Source: Thamnidium elegans (taxonomy: Eukaryota; Mucoromycota; Mucoromycetes; Mucorales; Mucoraceae). From it: a DNA stretch of 64,000 nt. The notes below the pieces were generated by a model that saw only the letters and a list, made by a program, of their open reading frames with translations, did not search any database and was not told the origin of the DNA. Both the position numbers and the translations under genes were made by a program. Below, in pieces: positions 11,896 through 23,721 of this stretch. The stretch is from the NCBI GenBank assembly GCA_025201345.1, contig JAIXMG010000002.1:868001-932000 (forward strand). Reading direction: 5' to 3'. Within the stretch, counting starts at the first letter, position 1. Every line of letters begins with the position of its first letter.

Positions 11896-13329
11896 ATGAC
11901 ACTGGAATCACAACTAGAATCAACATTAACCAAAAGACGTCAGATCTCGAAATTACGTAGACTTGTTGTAAACTCGCCTAGCCATATCGACTTTTCTTCC
12001 AACGATTTTCTAGGCCTTGCCCGAAGCTCTCGTTTCAGAACCAACTATTTGTCTGAACTAACTCAATTACCCAACATTCTCGGTTCAACAGGCTCACGAT
12101 TACTAGACGGAAATTCAGCTTACTGTCAAACCCTCGAAAAACGTATCGCGTTGTTCCATGACTCAGAAACCGCTTTAATATTTAATTCGGGATTTGACGC
12201 CAACGCCGGTTTGTTCAGTACCATACCTCAACGTGGGGACGTCATTATCTATGATGAGTTGATTCATGCTAGTGTTCATGAAGGTATGCGCGTCTCTCGC
12301 GCCGCTAAAAGAATATCGTTCCTTCATTCGGATATTGTGGATTTTGAAAGGGTTTTAAAGGACATGGTGGCGTTGTTTCCAGGAAAAAATATATTTGTTG
12401 CCGTGGAAACTGTGTACTCAATGGATGGGGATGTCGCGCCTTTAATTGATTTGGTTCGAATCCTAAGAAAGTATTGGCCAAATAAAGAAAATGGGTACCT
12501 GATTGTAGATGAGGTGGGTAAAATTTTTGATTGGGGTCGAAATTTTTTTTTTTTTAATATATCGTATTAGTAATAATATCTCTCTCTCTTTCTATCTCTC
12601 TCTCTCTCTAGGCTCATAGTACGGGTGTATATGGTGAGAACGGACGTGGTGTAGTACATGAGTTGGGGTTACAAGATGAAATGTTTGCTCGTCTTCATAC
12701 CTTTGGAAAGGCTTTAGCAAGCAACGGTGGTAAGATGTTTACTATTATGACTATAAAGCGTTCTTTTTTTTTTAAATTTTTTTATATATGTTTGTTAGCT
12801 GCTATCCTTGGCTCTGATGTGCTTCGACAGTATTTAATTAATTACGCTAGACCATTAATTTATTCTACATTTATGTCGTATAGTTCATTAGCATCTATTA
12901 AATGTGCTTACGATATTCTTGAAAGTGGTGATACTGTATCTGTAAGTTTATTAAAAATGTTATATATATATATATACGAAAAGGGATGAAATTAATCTGC
13001 TTTTTTTTTTATAGATGCAAAACCATGTTCATTCGATTATTAAAAGGTTTAAAGAGACTACAAAGTTACCTCACGGTAAACTTTTACCTTCTACCAGTCC
13101 AATTCAAGGGGTTGTATTAAGTAGTAACGAAGCTGTCAGATCGTTAGCGACTTATTTAAACGGCAAGGGGTTTAATGTCAAACCAATCGTGTTTCCTACA
13201 GTGCCTGTTGGTCAAGAAAGAGTGCGTATTTGTCTTCATGGGCATAATACTGTCTCCGAAGTAGATGGATTGGTAGATCAAATTCATCAGTTCTTTCAAG
13301 TTGATTCATCTGTGATGGAAATAGCCAAA

Positions 13330-13335
<6 letters not shown>
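11896..13335 (+). CDS. bioF: 8-amino-7-oxononanoate synthase (biotin synthesis), peroxisomal form
   Basis: Four exons (11896-12513, 12612-12729, 12799-12941, 13015-13335) give 399 aa of the alpha-oxoamine synthase family. These PLP enzymes condense an acyl thioester with an amino acid. Visible family features are SSNDFLGLARS near the start, GSTGSRLLDGN, FNSGFDANAG, VDE/AHSTGVYGENGRG (across intron 1) and HTFGKAL, whose Lys239 is the Schiff-base lysine. The short length, absence of an N-terminal presequence or heme motifs, and lack of a transmembrane segment favour AONS (BioF) over 5-aminolevulinate synthase or serine palmitoyltransferase. The last three residues are AKL, a type 1 peroxisomal targeting signal, as known for fungal BioF. 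A longer in-frame ATG at 11818 precedes homopolymers and is judged leader. A run of about 39 A follows the stop. Confidence 0.88.
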
Positions 13336-13373
<38 letters not shown>

Positions 13374-14145
13374 GTATTATTTGCCTGGTGCCACTCTTCT
13401 ATGTAATATTTATTTACTTGTAAAACTGTATAGAAAATTATTTTTTAATACAAAAAAAAAAAAAAAAAAAAAAACCCTTTATATATATATAATGTAGTTG
13501 CGATTTTAAATAACGCGTTGACTTTTAGTTTGAATTTGACAGCTTCTTTTCTTACTTAAAAGCAGGTTGATAGATATCGCTATCGATTATCCGTTCAAGC
13601 ATAGTTCAATCCTATGACAGAAAAAACGTACTGGTTTACCATAAATACAAACATCACATGATGTAATCCCATTTTATAAATCTAAAATATGCAAAAAGTT
13701 AGATCATGAGGATAGGGATCTTTGTTACTTGAACCTGATTTTATTGTTTGTTTGATTTAGTTTCACAAAAAAAGTGGGGGGGGGGGAATATACTGGGTAT
13801 ACAGAGTTCCCTTTTATTTGAATGCAAGTCGATGGATCTACCTAAAGTAGTTTGTATCTCTATTAGAATCATCTTTTTTTCTTTTCTTATATATATATAT
13901 TTACATACTGTACATATGCAGAATATGAAAAAAGAATCATCACTTTGAGAAAATGAAACAATGATTTGTATGACACGAAAATATTATGCATAGACTACTA
14001 AATCGTTTTCTAGTTGCGATTTGATAAGCCTGATCAACATTATGACCATTTTTATTGGGAATATGTATATTATATATTAGTAGCACAAAACGAAAGGAAT
14101 GATTCAAAAAGTGTATTGTTTGTTTTCCTTCAAATTAATCTATCA

Positions 14146-14186
<41 letters not shown>

Positions 14187-16406
14187 AAGGGGTTCAGGGT
14201 TAATAAACAAGCTGCTCCACCAGCGATACGAGTATGAACGCTAATATATAATATATAAAAAAAGGGGGCGGGGTGAATATCTCAAACACTACTTCTGTCA
14301 AACTCTTTTTTCTTTGAGGGAAGGTAATAATTATCTATCAAAAGGGAATAACCATGTAAAGTAGTTTTATATTTAGTTTATTAGACTCTTTATCCTTCTG
14401 CATATAGTTGATATTGAATTCTTTACAAGAATTCTTTTTCACAAAAGAGAACTATTTAGAAAGAGTTAAACTATAAAATATGAGAAGGTTCTAGTATGCA
14501 TAGTATCGTTTATAGACTATGATTGCATTAAGGTACAAAGGTGCTAAGAATATTCCGTATGAACTTTTTTTTTATTGGCTGATCTATTGTAAATACTCGT
14601 TAACACAAGATGCACAAAAGGTAAAGGGAAGAAGGGCTCTAAACAAGTTATAGTTAATTACTAGGCGTATTATATAACGGGATATACTAATCGAAATCGG
14701 TATATATTATATGCACTTTAAAGCGAGATTTTTAATCACTTTTAGATAATTATATTTAATGAGGCTTTAGATGAGATTTCTGTTTCAACTTTTTGAATAC
14801 GTTTATCTAATATATCTTCAACACTGTATATTTTTGTTGATTTCAAAAAAAAGTAAATATATACTAAATAGAATCTTTAAATACCTTAAAATGATGTTAT
14901 CATCATATGTCTCATTAAAAGAAGTTTCTTCGAAACAGTTATCGCTTACACTGTATATAATATACATAAATATTTGTTAAAAGAATGCACTTTTTTTTAT
15001 TTATTTTTTACCTGTGACAACATTTCATGTATTCCTGATCATAAAACTTGTTTACTGTTGAAAATAAGTTTTGTAATTGATTCTCAACTAGAGAAAATAT
15101 ACTCAATAAATAAATAAAAAGGTATTATAGTATGTATACGTATATGTTTATATATAAATATATACATTCGTTCCCTAATATACTGTTATTGTACTTGTCT
15201 AAAGTTTCTAACAAGTGAACTACACACTGATGATTCTTATCTACTTTATTTTTAATTGATAGGCTTTTTGTAGGTTGAATAATGTTGTTTATATAAAAAT
15301 AAAAAAAAGACTTTCACTTTACCACATATCTGAACATATTATTGTAATATTTTCTATCTCACAAGAGTTTGATTCGATTACCTGTTGAAGAGCTGCTAAG
15401 GTGATAGCGTCTGCTGAAACACTTTTAATTTTTTCTTGGTTGTACTTGTCCTTACTTTTTTTTACCTTGGTTTTGTTGTTTCATTGGATCCATTTTTTTT
15501 TTGTTAAAAGATAAAGAGAGAGAGAGAAAAAAAAGTTATCGTGCGCGAGGGCATGTGATTTTTTTTTTAAAAAAAAAGAGGGTTTCATCATGCTATATAT
15601 TATTCTGTATTTATTAGGTGGCGCGTATGAGCGTATATTTTTCCTTTGAGCCTACTATATACGCTAATTTGTATATAGATACACATTCTTTTAGCGGAAA
15701 AAAAAGTATATAGTTATCATATTGCGAGACTTGGCAGTAATTACATATAAATACTTTCTTTTACTTTCTTTTACTTTCTTATTAGGGAGCTGATAGTTAT
15801 TTATTATATGTGACACGTGTATGCGTGATAGTTATATGGATGATATATATTTCTCTCTTTTTCGAAGGGCACGTTTCTTTTTTTTTTTGTGAGAAAGCCA
15901 CTTCAGCCAATATCATAAGATGCTATCTTCTTCTTTTTTTAAAGGAAAGAGACTAGTCATCTCCCCCTTTCTTTTACTTGTGGCACTTATATATATATAT
16001 ATATAAAAGACAGTGCACCCATACTATCAATTGTTATCATCAACGCATAATTATTTATCAAAGCTTCACAAAAAAACGCTGGTGATCCCTACATAATGTG
16101 AAAAAAAAAAAAAAAAGTACCAAAGCTTTTTAATGCAAGCTAAAATAATTTTGCCTTTTATCCATACAAGATATTGGTACCACGTACAAAGAGAAGGAAC
16201 CAATTTACCCGGTTCAAGCCACTGTTACATTTTGCTCCAGTGCAACGCAACGTCAAACCGGCATGGACGTATCATGTGATTCACAAAAGCTGGACCTTTT
16301 TTTTTTTTTTTTTTTTTTTTTTGGAACGTTGAAGAGGCGCCTCAAGTGGGTATTTACTCTCTCTTTTTTCTTTTTATTTATCTCCTTAATTGTTTTTTTT
16401 TCCTTC
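13336..16406. other. 3-kb intergenic region, no gene recognised
   Basis: The region begins with a poly-A run of about 39 bases (13334-13372) and a second A run near 13451-13473. It also has a poly-G tract at about 13777-13788, a (TA)n microsatellite at about 14150-14182 and a triplicated CTTTTA unit near 15758-15780. Open frames at 13748-13948, 14014-14244 and 14771-14980 are short, AT-driven and show no domain or conserved exon junctions. The last 400 bases are likely promoter of the PI4K gene; a (TA)n ending in TATAAAAG lies near 15990-16010. Confidence 0.65.
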
Positions 16407-19034
16407 ATGTTTAAATCCCAAAACCCATCTATGGGTAATGGACAATACAGTCGTATCGAACAACATGACGAAGAAGAAGATACGATGCATCATGAGTTAC
16501 TACAACATCACCCTAATTCGGTACTTGTAGCCAACCATCATGGCCAATGTAACGTGGTTCCAGCACTTTCACAACAAAGCTTACCTGTGCCAGCCTCACC
16601 ACCTCATTCACCTCGAGCATCGTTTTCAGCCACCAATATTCCAGATGCAACGCGTCGCTTCTTTCAAACCAAGTTACCCATCGTCTTTCGAAAAGATATG
16701 GCCTCTACAGCCTCCTTTTCTTCGTTACCCGCAGTGATTATTGCAGACCTTCAGAACGGTAATATACCCGATTTAAAAAAGACGTATGACGAAAATTCCA
16801 ATGTCGGTGATCAAGGGTGGGCTATTGTACACAGACGCAGGTTCAAAGGAAAGAACGGCATAGGTGAAACCAGACATCCTGCAAATATCAATTCAACTGT
16901 CAATGATACCGTGCTGGACGAGGAAATTGATCCGTCTGATCAGGTCACTTGCTCTGTCTTTGTAAAGTGGGAAGTGGATCAGCAACCAAAGCAATATATG
17001 ATGGCGATGGCACCATTATATGAATCAAATCAAAATGAAGAAGAAAGAGAGGAAGAAAGAGTAAGTAAAGGCTTGTCTCTTTTTTTTTTTTTTAAAAAAA
17101 AAATATATATATATTAAAGTGTAAATAGAACTTTGAGGACCCTATACCTGAAACCGAAGATAAATTTAACGATATTGTACAGTCTGTGCGTACAGCTATC
17201 GATAACAACATGCAACCTACCCGTATTAGCCAAGGATCCAGCGGATCCTATTTTTGCCGCAACAGTTCAGGTAAAATCGTCGGCGTATTTAAACCCAAGA
17301 ACGAAGAACCGTACGGCCGATTAAACCCCAAATGGACCAAATGGATCCATCGTCATTTATTCCCATGCTTCTTTGGCCGGTCCTGTTTAATCCCTAACTT
17401 GGGCTATTTATCGGAAGCAGCAGCTTCGTTAATTGACAGAAGATTAGGCACAATGATTGTTCCTTATACGGACGTCATTCATTTATCTTCTTCTTCGTTT
17501 CATTACGATTATTTAGATAGAAGGTCTCAAAACGGGCTGCCGCCCAAAATTGGTAGCTTTCAGTGCTTTTTAACAAATTATAAAGATGCCACCGTGTTCT
17601 TCAGAGATCATCCGTACTCGGAAGACGGGTCCGATCACAGCTTGCAAAAAAAATCGGTTTGGGGCGGTTGTCTTGGCAGCGGCGGAGTTATGGATACCAA
17701 CGAGGAAGATGGTGCTGTGCTGTATCATTATGAAGACGATAGTGATCATACACATGTAGCAAATGCATCGAACTCTTCGACACATCATTATCCTCCTAAA
17801 CAGCAGCAGCAACAACAACAACAACAACAACAATCAAAAAAGTCAGATGAGAATAACAACAAACATCAGTTTAAGTGGAGTTATCAATTACAAAATCAAT
17901 TTAAACGTGAATTTGAACAATTGGTTATTTTAGATTATCTTATTCGTAACACAGGTATTATAAAAACATTCTATTTGTGTTCCCTCCTTTTACCTTTTTT
18001 TTTTTTTAATTTTTATTTATTATTATAATCAAGACCGTGGATTGGATAATTGGATGGTAAAGTATTGTCCTCCTGCAAAGACCCATAAACATAATAATAG
18101 TTCGTCAAGCAGTTTAAGCGCAGATGAACAATCACACAACCACAAATCCAATTCGAATAGAGGACATATCCACGTAGCGGCAATTGATAACGGGTTAGCG
18201 TTCCCATACAAACACCCAGATCAATGGAGATCATACCCTTACGGATGGATGGCTATGCCTGATGCACTTGTTAACCGACCCTTTACAGAAGCAACACGCA
18301 AACAGTTCTTAGCCATCTTATCTGACCCGTTATGGTGGCGAGAGACAGTACGAGAGATGAGATCTTTATTTGAAATGGATGACGATTTTGATGAAAAGAT
18401 GTTTCAAAAACAAATGGCTGTATTAAAGGGACAAGGGTATAATATTTTACGTACCTTAAAGGACCCGTCTGCTGGTCCTGTTGATTTAGTCGCTATGCAG
18501 AGAGTGGTGATCAATCAAGAGGAAATTCTGATCGAGTATGATGAAAGGACATTAACCAGTAGAGATTTACACGTGCAGAGTAGTACAAGTCATGCATCGT
18601 CACCTGCGTTGGATATAACAGATGCGTTACCAAAGCCAAGAAGGTTACGCACGCAGCGGTCTACTTCGTTTGACGTGATTTCCACAGTGAGTTCACCGTT
18701 TCACGATGAAGATGAAGAGCAAGAGTTGGATCAACGTGTGCAGCAGCTGAAACAGCTTCAAAGGCAACAAAAGCAACAAAAGCGCTGGCAAGATAAAATT
18801 AAAAATGGGCTTACGATGGATTTAGGCGGTAGAGGGTTGTTTGGACAAAAGAAAAAGAAGACGAAAAAGAATTTAAATAGGTATCGTGCCTTTGATAGTG
18901 ACGGAGATATATCAGATGGGTATGCGGATGATTCGGATTCGGATGAGGAGGAGGAACCAAAGTTAAAACGTGTAACTGTAATTATTGAAACTATTCAAGT
19001 TGTAAAAAGTAGAACTTATTTTACGTGCTGCTAA
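16407..19034 (+). CDS. Type II phosphatidylinositol 4-kinase (LSB6/PI4K2 family)
   Basis: Three exons, 16407-17060, 17129-17954 and 18034-19034, give about 826 aa. The ATG at 16431 is an equally possible start; upstream frame is homopolymeric leader. Residues 1-240 are low-complexity. The kinase domain follows: nucleotide loop SQGSSGSYFCRN (about 252-263) with the VFKPK lysine, RLNPKW, GYLSEAAASLIDRRLG, catalytic DRGLDNWM (about 494, formed across intron 2) and metal-binding AIDNGLAFPYKHP (about 544). The product makes PI4P on Golgi, endosomal or vacuolar membranes. The Cys-rich palmitoylation loop of animal type II enzymes is here only FPCFFGRSC. Between the lobes is a long insert with an 11-Gln run (about 443-453) and His/Asp/Ser-rich stretches. 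The C-terminus is a basic/acidic, Gln-rich coiled-coil tail. Family assignment is secure; the insert's role is unknown. Confidence 0.93.
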
Positions 19035-19071
19035 AAAAAAAAATTATATATTTTATTTATTTATTTTTTAT

Positions 19072-21135
19072 TTATTGTGATTCAAATACAATTGACTTTT
19101 CAAGCTCTTTTTGACGTTGCCATTCAATTAATAATTCGTATTTTTGTCGTTTAGATGCTTCTACGTATTGTAGAACTTCAAGTAACCTTTCTCTTGCCTT
19201 CTTCATATTTGGCTATATATAATAGATATTTTTTTTTTTTAAAAAAAATAACCTACTTTTTTTTAATTATTTATTTACCTGAAAGATATGAACACCGTAC
19301 ATCGTACTAACTATCAATTCATCTAAACCATCTCGATTTAAATCAAGATGGGTGATACGATAAATTGGATATGCAAATTGTCTACGCCACAAAACTGTAT
19401 AGACTTGTGTACCAGCCACTACCATACGAGTTAAAAAAAGAAAAAGAAAAGTGTTTTTTTTTACAGTACCTTGTTTATAAATTAATACTTGTCTACCATA
19501 GGTACCAATTAAAATTTCCTTTTCTCCATCCCAATCTACATCCATGACGTGAGAGCATAATACACTATCAAAGTTACCTGATAAGGGTAAGGTTCTACTA
19601 GTTGATAGTCCATCAGTTTCAATTGATCTGTAAACAATTGCTTGTTCAATTGCGCACGTTATAACAACATGTAATTCATCATCCGCGCGAGCTTGAGTAA
19701 AAAGGTGTTAGTTTTTTTTTTTTTTTTAATTTTTCGTTCGGCGTATACATTACTTGCGTTGGAAGCTCTAGGTTGAAAGATTAGTACGGAAGTGATAGGA
19801 CTGAATATTCTTATAGCATGTGATTTAGTTTCTTTTCCAAATTTGTTGTAAAATCCAAGAAATATCTCTCCGTCTTGACCTCCAGCACAAATCACTCGAT
19901 TTCCATTGGGTTGATCCAATATATGCATGAATAAAATGCTAACACATAATATATTTTTTTTTAGTAGTGCGTTACTATTATGTTTTTTTTGGCGTATGCA
20001 TTTACTTTGTACGGTGATTTGATATTGCTCCCAACATAGGAAAGAATATGGAAGACGATAGTTCAGTAAATAATTTTGTTTGAGAGCTCTATCATTATAT
20101 GTCTTTTTTTTTAATATGTACATCTTCGTTTTTTTTAAGAGAAAAAAAAAAGTTACCTGGACATAGAAATGGATAATACCGTCCATTGAAGTTAATAAAA
20201 AAGCGGTTTGTAATCTTCCCTCATAAACAATCCTACAAAATTATAAGTAATCAACCAAAAAAAAAAGGGGGGGGGGAATCTAGATCAGTATACTTTACTG
20301 CACATGAGATATTTGCATAGGAGCCGCATTCAACTGTATGATTTGGCTGGAATCGCCGATTGCAAACAATGCTTGTTCCAAAAAAGGTTTTGTATCTGAA
20401 CTATTACCATAAATTCTTAGACTATACGATAATTCTTCACTATCCTCTTCCGTCTTCTAAAAAAAAAAAAAAAAAAAAACTTGTTAAAACAAATAAAGAC
20501 AAGTATGACCCTTTTGCATTACCTCTGCTACAGCTAATGCTACTAATAATTTGATTTTATCATCACAAGTTTCTTCTACTGCATCAATTGCAATCACTTC
20601 CGATTTACCTATCCGATTTTTTTTTTTTTAGTTTTATGCAAACCATTTGAAAGTGTGATATCTTACCGGCTTCTAAACCTAAAGTAATACAAAGACAGTT
20701 CCAGTATCCATCACGAGATATAAATGCAGTGAGTTCTGAAGATGATGCAGCAATGAAATGTCGAACTGGTTTCGATAGAGCTACCACCAAAAAATAAAAT
20801 AAAAGTTTAGTTTCCTGTGTTTTTTTTTAAAAAAAAAGGGAGTGGGTTGTTTATAATACGTTTGGTATATTCAGGTACAGGAACAGTAGGTAATTTATCA
20901 AACCGAGTGGAAGGAAATTCATCAGGTCTGTCCATGTAAGTTAATAATCTCGAATCAAGTGTTACTAGACCGAAAATATTCCTACAAGTTATACATGTGA
21001 TGAGCAAAAAAATTATTTATTAGAAGTACTGCTTCAAGTTTTTTCTTTTTACGTTCTTTCAAATCCATAGCGTGCGTAATGGGTTTCACGGAATAATGAA
21101 TCGTCGTCTGTTAAAGAAAGATCTCCAAATGTCAT
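19072..21135 (-). CDS. Kaptin-like protein (KICSTOR-type beta-propeller)
   Basis: Eleven exons were traced on the minus strand: 21053-21135, 20860-20981, 20667-20780, 20523-20608, 20299-20456, 20157-20232, 20006-20088, 19754-19938, 19470-19691, 19279-19418 and 19072-19212. Every junction keeps phase, giving about 469 aa (human kaptin 436). Similarity to kaptin is clearest at the C-terminal half: FDSVLCSHVMDVDWDGEKE, ILIGTYGRQVLIYK, and VLWRRQFAYPIYRITHLDLN followed by DGLDELIV and YGVHIF. These are FG-GAP/integrin-like propeller blades. A short charged helix rich in Arg/Lys/Glu ends the protein, as in kaptin. In animals kaptin, ITFG2, KICS2 and SZT2 form KICSTOR, which recruits GATOR1 to lysosomes and restrains TORC1. 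Here the role is inferred from homology only. It shares a 208-bp divergent promoter with EMC10. Confidence 0.78.
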
Positions 21136-21342
21136 TTTTTTGTTTGCTATTCTAAAAAAAAAAAAGAAGGCTATTGAAACCACGCGCAAGAGAGTGAAAA
21201 TATATAATTTTAAAAAACCCTTTTTTTTTTGTTTTTTTTTTTTTTTTTTTTTTTTTGTTTCTTCTTTTAATACAGAAACAAAAAAGGTAAAAATAAAAGC
21301 AAATTTGAATAAACATGTTTTTTTTAAGACGGTGTTCTAGAA

Positions 21343-22286
21343 ATGTCGCGTTCATCCATTACATTACTATTGTTATCTTTATTAGCACTTGCTTGTCAAG
21401 TTACTTTGGCACAAGTAGAGGTATACACTAAAAGAAATAATTACATTTTGCATATCAATCTAAGATTTTTTCATAAATAGACACCTTCAACGACATTAAC
21501 TGTATTTCATCAAAAAAATGGCGACTACATTAAACGAGGTGAAATTATTGGACTTCCTGGCGTACCAGAATATATCCCTGCTAGTAACGAGATTGTCGAG
21601 TTCAGTTCCAAAGATGATTTTTATCAAATCAAGGTTAGAGATGAGAGAACTGGAAAGGTTGTTTTATCATCAGTTAAAATGGCAAGTAGTTTTTTAAAGA
21701 GAAAGAGAGTTGCACGTTTTTGTTATTGACGTTTTTTTATATATATACAGTGTCAAATGGTTGCAAGTGATTGGCATGATGAGTTTATTTTAAATTTGGA
21801 TGAGGATAACCAGTTTTATTATTTCTCTTATTATCCCGAATCGAATTATTGTCAAGAGAATACTGAAGTAAAAAAAAAAAAAAAGCGAAGAAAAAGAGGG
21901 TTATTTTTATTAATTCGTTTTTGTAGTATCCCGTTACAACCAAGGCTTTTAATACAACAGTCATCGTAGTTACTCCTGTTACTGCACCCAAGTAAAAAAA
22001 TATATTCTATCCTTTTATCTCATTTAAACAAAACTAACTTTTTAATTGTATACACAGACCTTTAATCGGTAATTTTGGATCTCAAAAGAAGGCTTTACCA
22101 AAGTCTAAAACAGCAAGTTCAGTTAATGATCAAGTACCTGACGAAAAAGAAATTGAAGAAAAGACATTCTTTCAAAAGTACTGGTATTTGATTCTCGGTG
22201 GCGGTTTCTTACTTATGAATTTAATTGCTGCTCCTGAGCCTCCTGCTACTGCTGCTGCTCCTTCCGCTGCCGCTGCTAGAAGATAA
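21343..22286 (+). CDS. EMC10: ER membrane protein complex subunit 10 (EMC10)
   Basis: Five exons, 21343-21420, 21481-21681, 21751-21867, 21927-21991 and 22058-22286, give 229 aa. Features are an N-terminal signal peptide (hydrophobic residues about 5-22), a lumenal beta-sandwich with SSVKM/CQMVASDWHDE (the conserved VKxCxLV block), and a C-terminal membrane anchor after FFQKYWYLILGGGFLL, then an Ala/Pro-rich tail. EMC10 is a lumenal-facing subunit of the complex that inserts transmembrane helices into the ER. Intron 2 (21682-21750) begins with GC, not GT (ATG/GCAAGT). No GT donor preserves phase here, so a GC-AG intron is the simplest reading. The gene shares a short divergent promoter with the kaptin-like gene. 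Confidence 0.88.
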
Positions 22287-22357
22287 TAAGTAGTTATGTT
22301 TGTATAGATGTTTATTTTATAATATATATATATGAAAGAAAAGAGGGATTGTTTTTT

Positions 22358-22913
22358 TTAAAAGTTGAATTTTTTCGTTTTGGATCTATTGAACAGTGCT
22401 TCGAATTCGTTCTCTATTTCGTCGACTTCGTCTTCTTCGTCTTCGGAATCAGTCATGCTTAAATGTACGACATTCTTGGATATATGTGATGATTGGGATG
22501 ATTGCGAAAATTGATATTGAGATTGAGATAACTCTTGTTTTATCGAGTTTGTTTGTGATGATTGTATAGTTTCTACTACTTGTGGGGACGGTCCTTCTAT
22601 TTGTGCGGACGAACTTCTTTTTTGTGTTCTTGTATTATCATCATCTTCACCGTTGTCTTCTCTTTTACGTTTACTTAAATAATCCACTTGACTTGCTAAT
22701 TCTGTAATTCTATCTTTTTTAGCGTTAAGTACTTTACTGAAACTAGAAAAGAGTGTCAATCTAGATTCGATCGATTCTTTCTTTAATGATCCTAAAGCGT
22801 CTTGTAATTTTTGGTTGATGTCTTGTATATCTTTATGTCGAATATTTAATGCCTCTTCGGTTTCCTATAAAGTAAATTTAGTAAAAAAAAAAAGTAATTA
22901 AAAGGATAGATTC

Positions 22914-22944
<31 letters not shown>

Positions 22945-23545
22945 TTTGATTTACGAGAAGCTATAGCAGAATTTTTATACCACGCTTTGTTTAATTCGGA
23001 TCTCTTTTCATCAGGTAATTTGTCCATACTGACAGAACCGGCAATTCCATAAATGGAGTCAAAGTAATGCACCCTTAATTTCATCTTGTCAAAAAGATAT
23101 ATAAATTACACGTATTCAAATTAAACGAATCGATGATTTACCTCTATTTTATCATCATTTCTTTTCACTATAGCCCATTGGATTTGATGTCCATGAATCC
23201 ATTGAGAGCCTTGTAAACTAAGACGCAATACTTTATTTCGAAACTTGTGAATTAAACAATTGCTAGGTGGAAACTTTTCAATCAACATGTCTCTAGTAAC
23301 TACATTATATTTAGTTTTTTTTTAATCAGCTAGTAAAAGAATACATATTTACTTGTTATTTGCCAGTAGTTGGTGAGGTCAGTTACGGTCAATAAACAAT
23401 AGTCTGGGCTCTCGGTCGTGTCTTGGTCTAAATCAAGAGTGTTGTTGAACCATTGACATTGCACGTAAAATGGTTCCTGGGTTTCTGGGACCGATTCTTT
23501 CTCGTCATCGTGGATCGCCTCGTAGAAATAAAACAAGTGGCTCAT
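22358..23545 (-). CDS. XRCC4/Lif1-like non-homologous end-joining factor
   Basis: Four exons on the minus strand, 23353-23545, 23142-23299, 22944-23084 and 22358-22864, give 332 aa, close to human XRCC4 (336). The N-terminal head is a beta-rich globular region. The segment DYCLLTVTDLTNYWQIT matches the XRCC4 strand around its VITLTDG element. A long coiled coil follows, ending in FSKVLNAKKDRITEL, which parallels the XRCC4 FxxVLNEKKxKI helix that contacts DNA ligase IV. The tail is basic then Ser/Gln and acidic rich (SKRKRED, SDEEDEVDEIENE), with possible NLS and phosphorylation sites. XRCC4 scaffolds ligase IV at double-strand breaks. Alternatives in the same superfamily (XLF, SAS-6-like) are less likely because of the ligase-helix match. 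Confidence 0.75.
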
Positions 23546-23721
23546 GGTATATTACAGTTAAAATAAAAAAATAAAAAGAGAGAAGTTTTTAAAGAAAAGC
23601 ACATGAATTTTCAAACTTGTTTGTGACAACAAAAAACATATAAAAAACAATATAAAATGTACAACAAAAAAAAAACCTGAAGAAGGAAATTTTTTTTTTA
23701 TTAAAAAAGAGTAGCAACAAT

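Noticed and set aside
11896..13335. 5-aminolevulinate synthase or serine palmitoyltransferase
   Set aside because: No mitochondrial presequence or heme motifs, no membrane segment, short length and terminal AKL all favour AONS.
13334..13372. Poly-A tract after the AONS stop taken as a retrogene tail
   Set aside because: The gene keeps three introns, so it is not a retrocopy; similar runs occur throughout the window.
13748..14980. Three small plus-strand frames of 66-76 residues
   Set aside because: AT-driven open frames with no domains, no splice partners and microsatellite-coded stretches.
20102..20156. Alternative acceptor for kaptin exon 7 just after the poly-A stretch
   Set aside because: It keeps a long open frame but leaves no phase-compatible donor into exon 8. 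The acceptor before 20088 does, and restores kaptin-like sequence.
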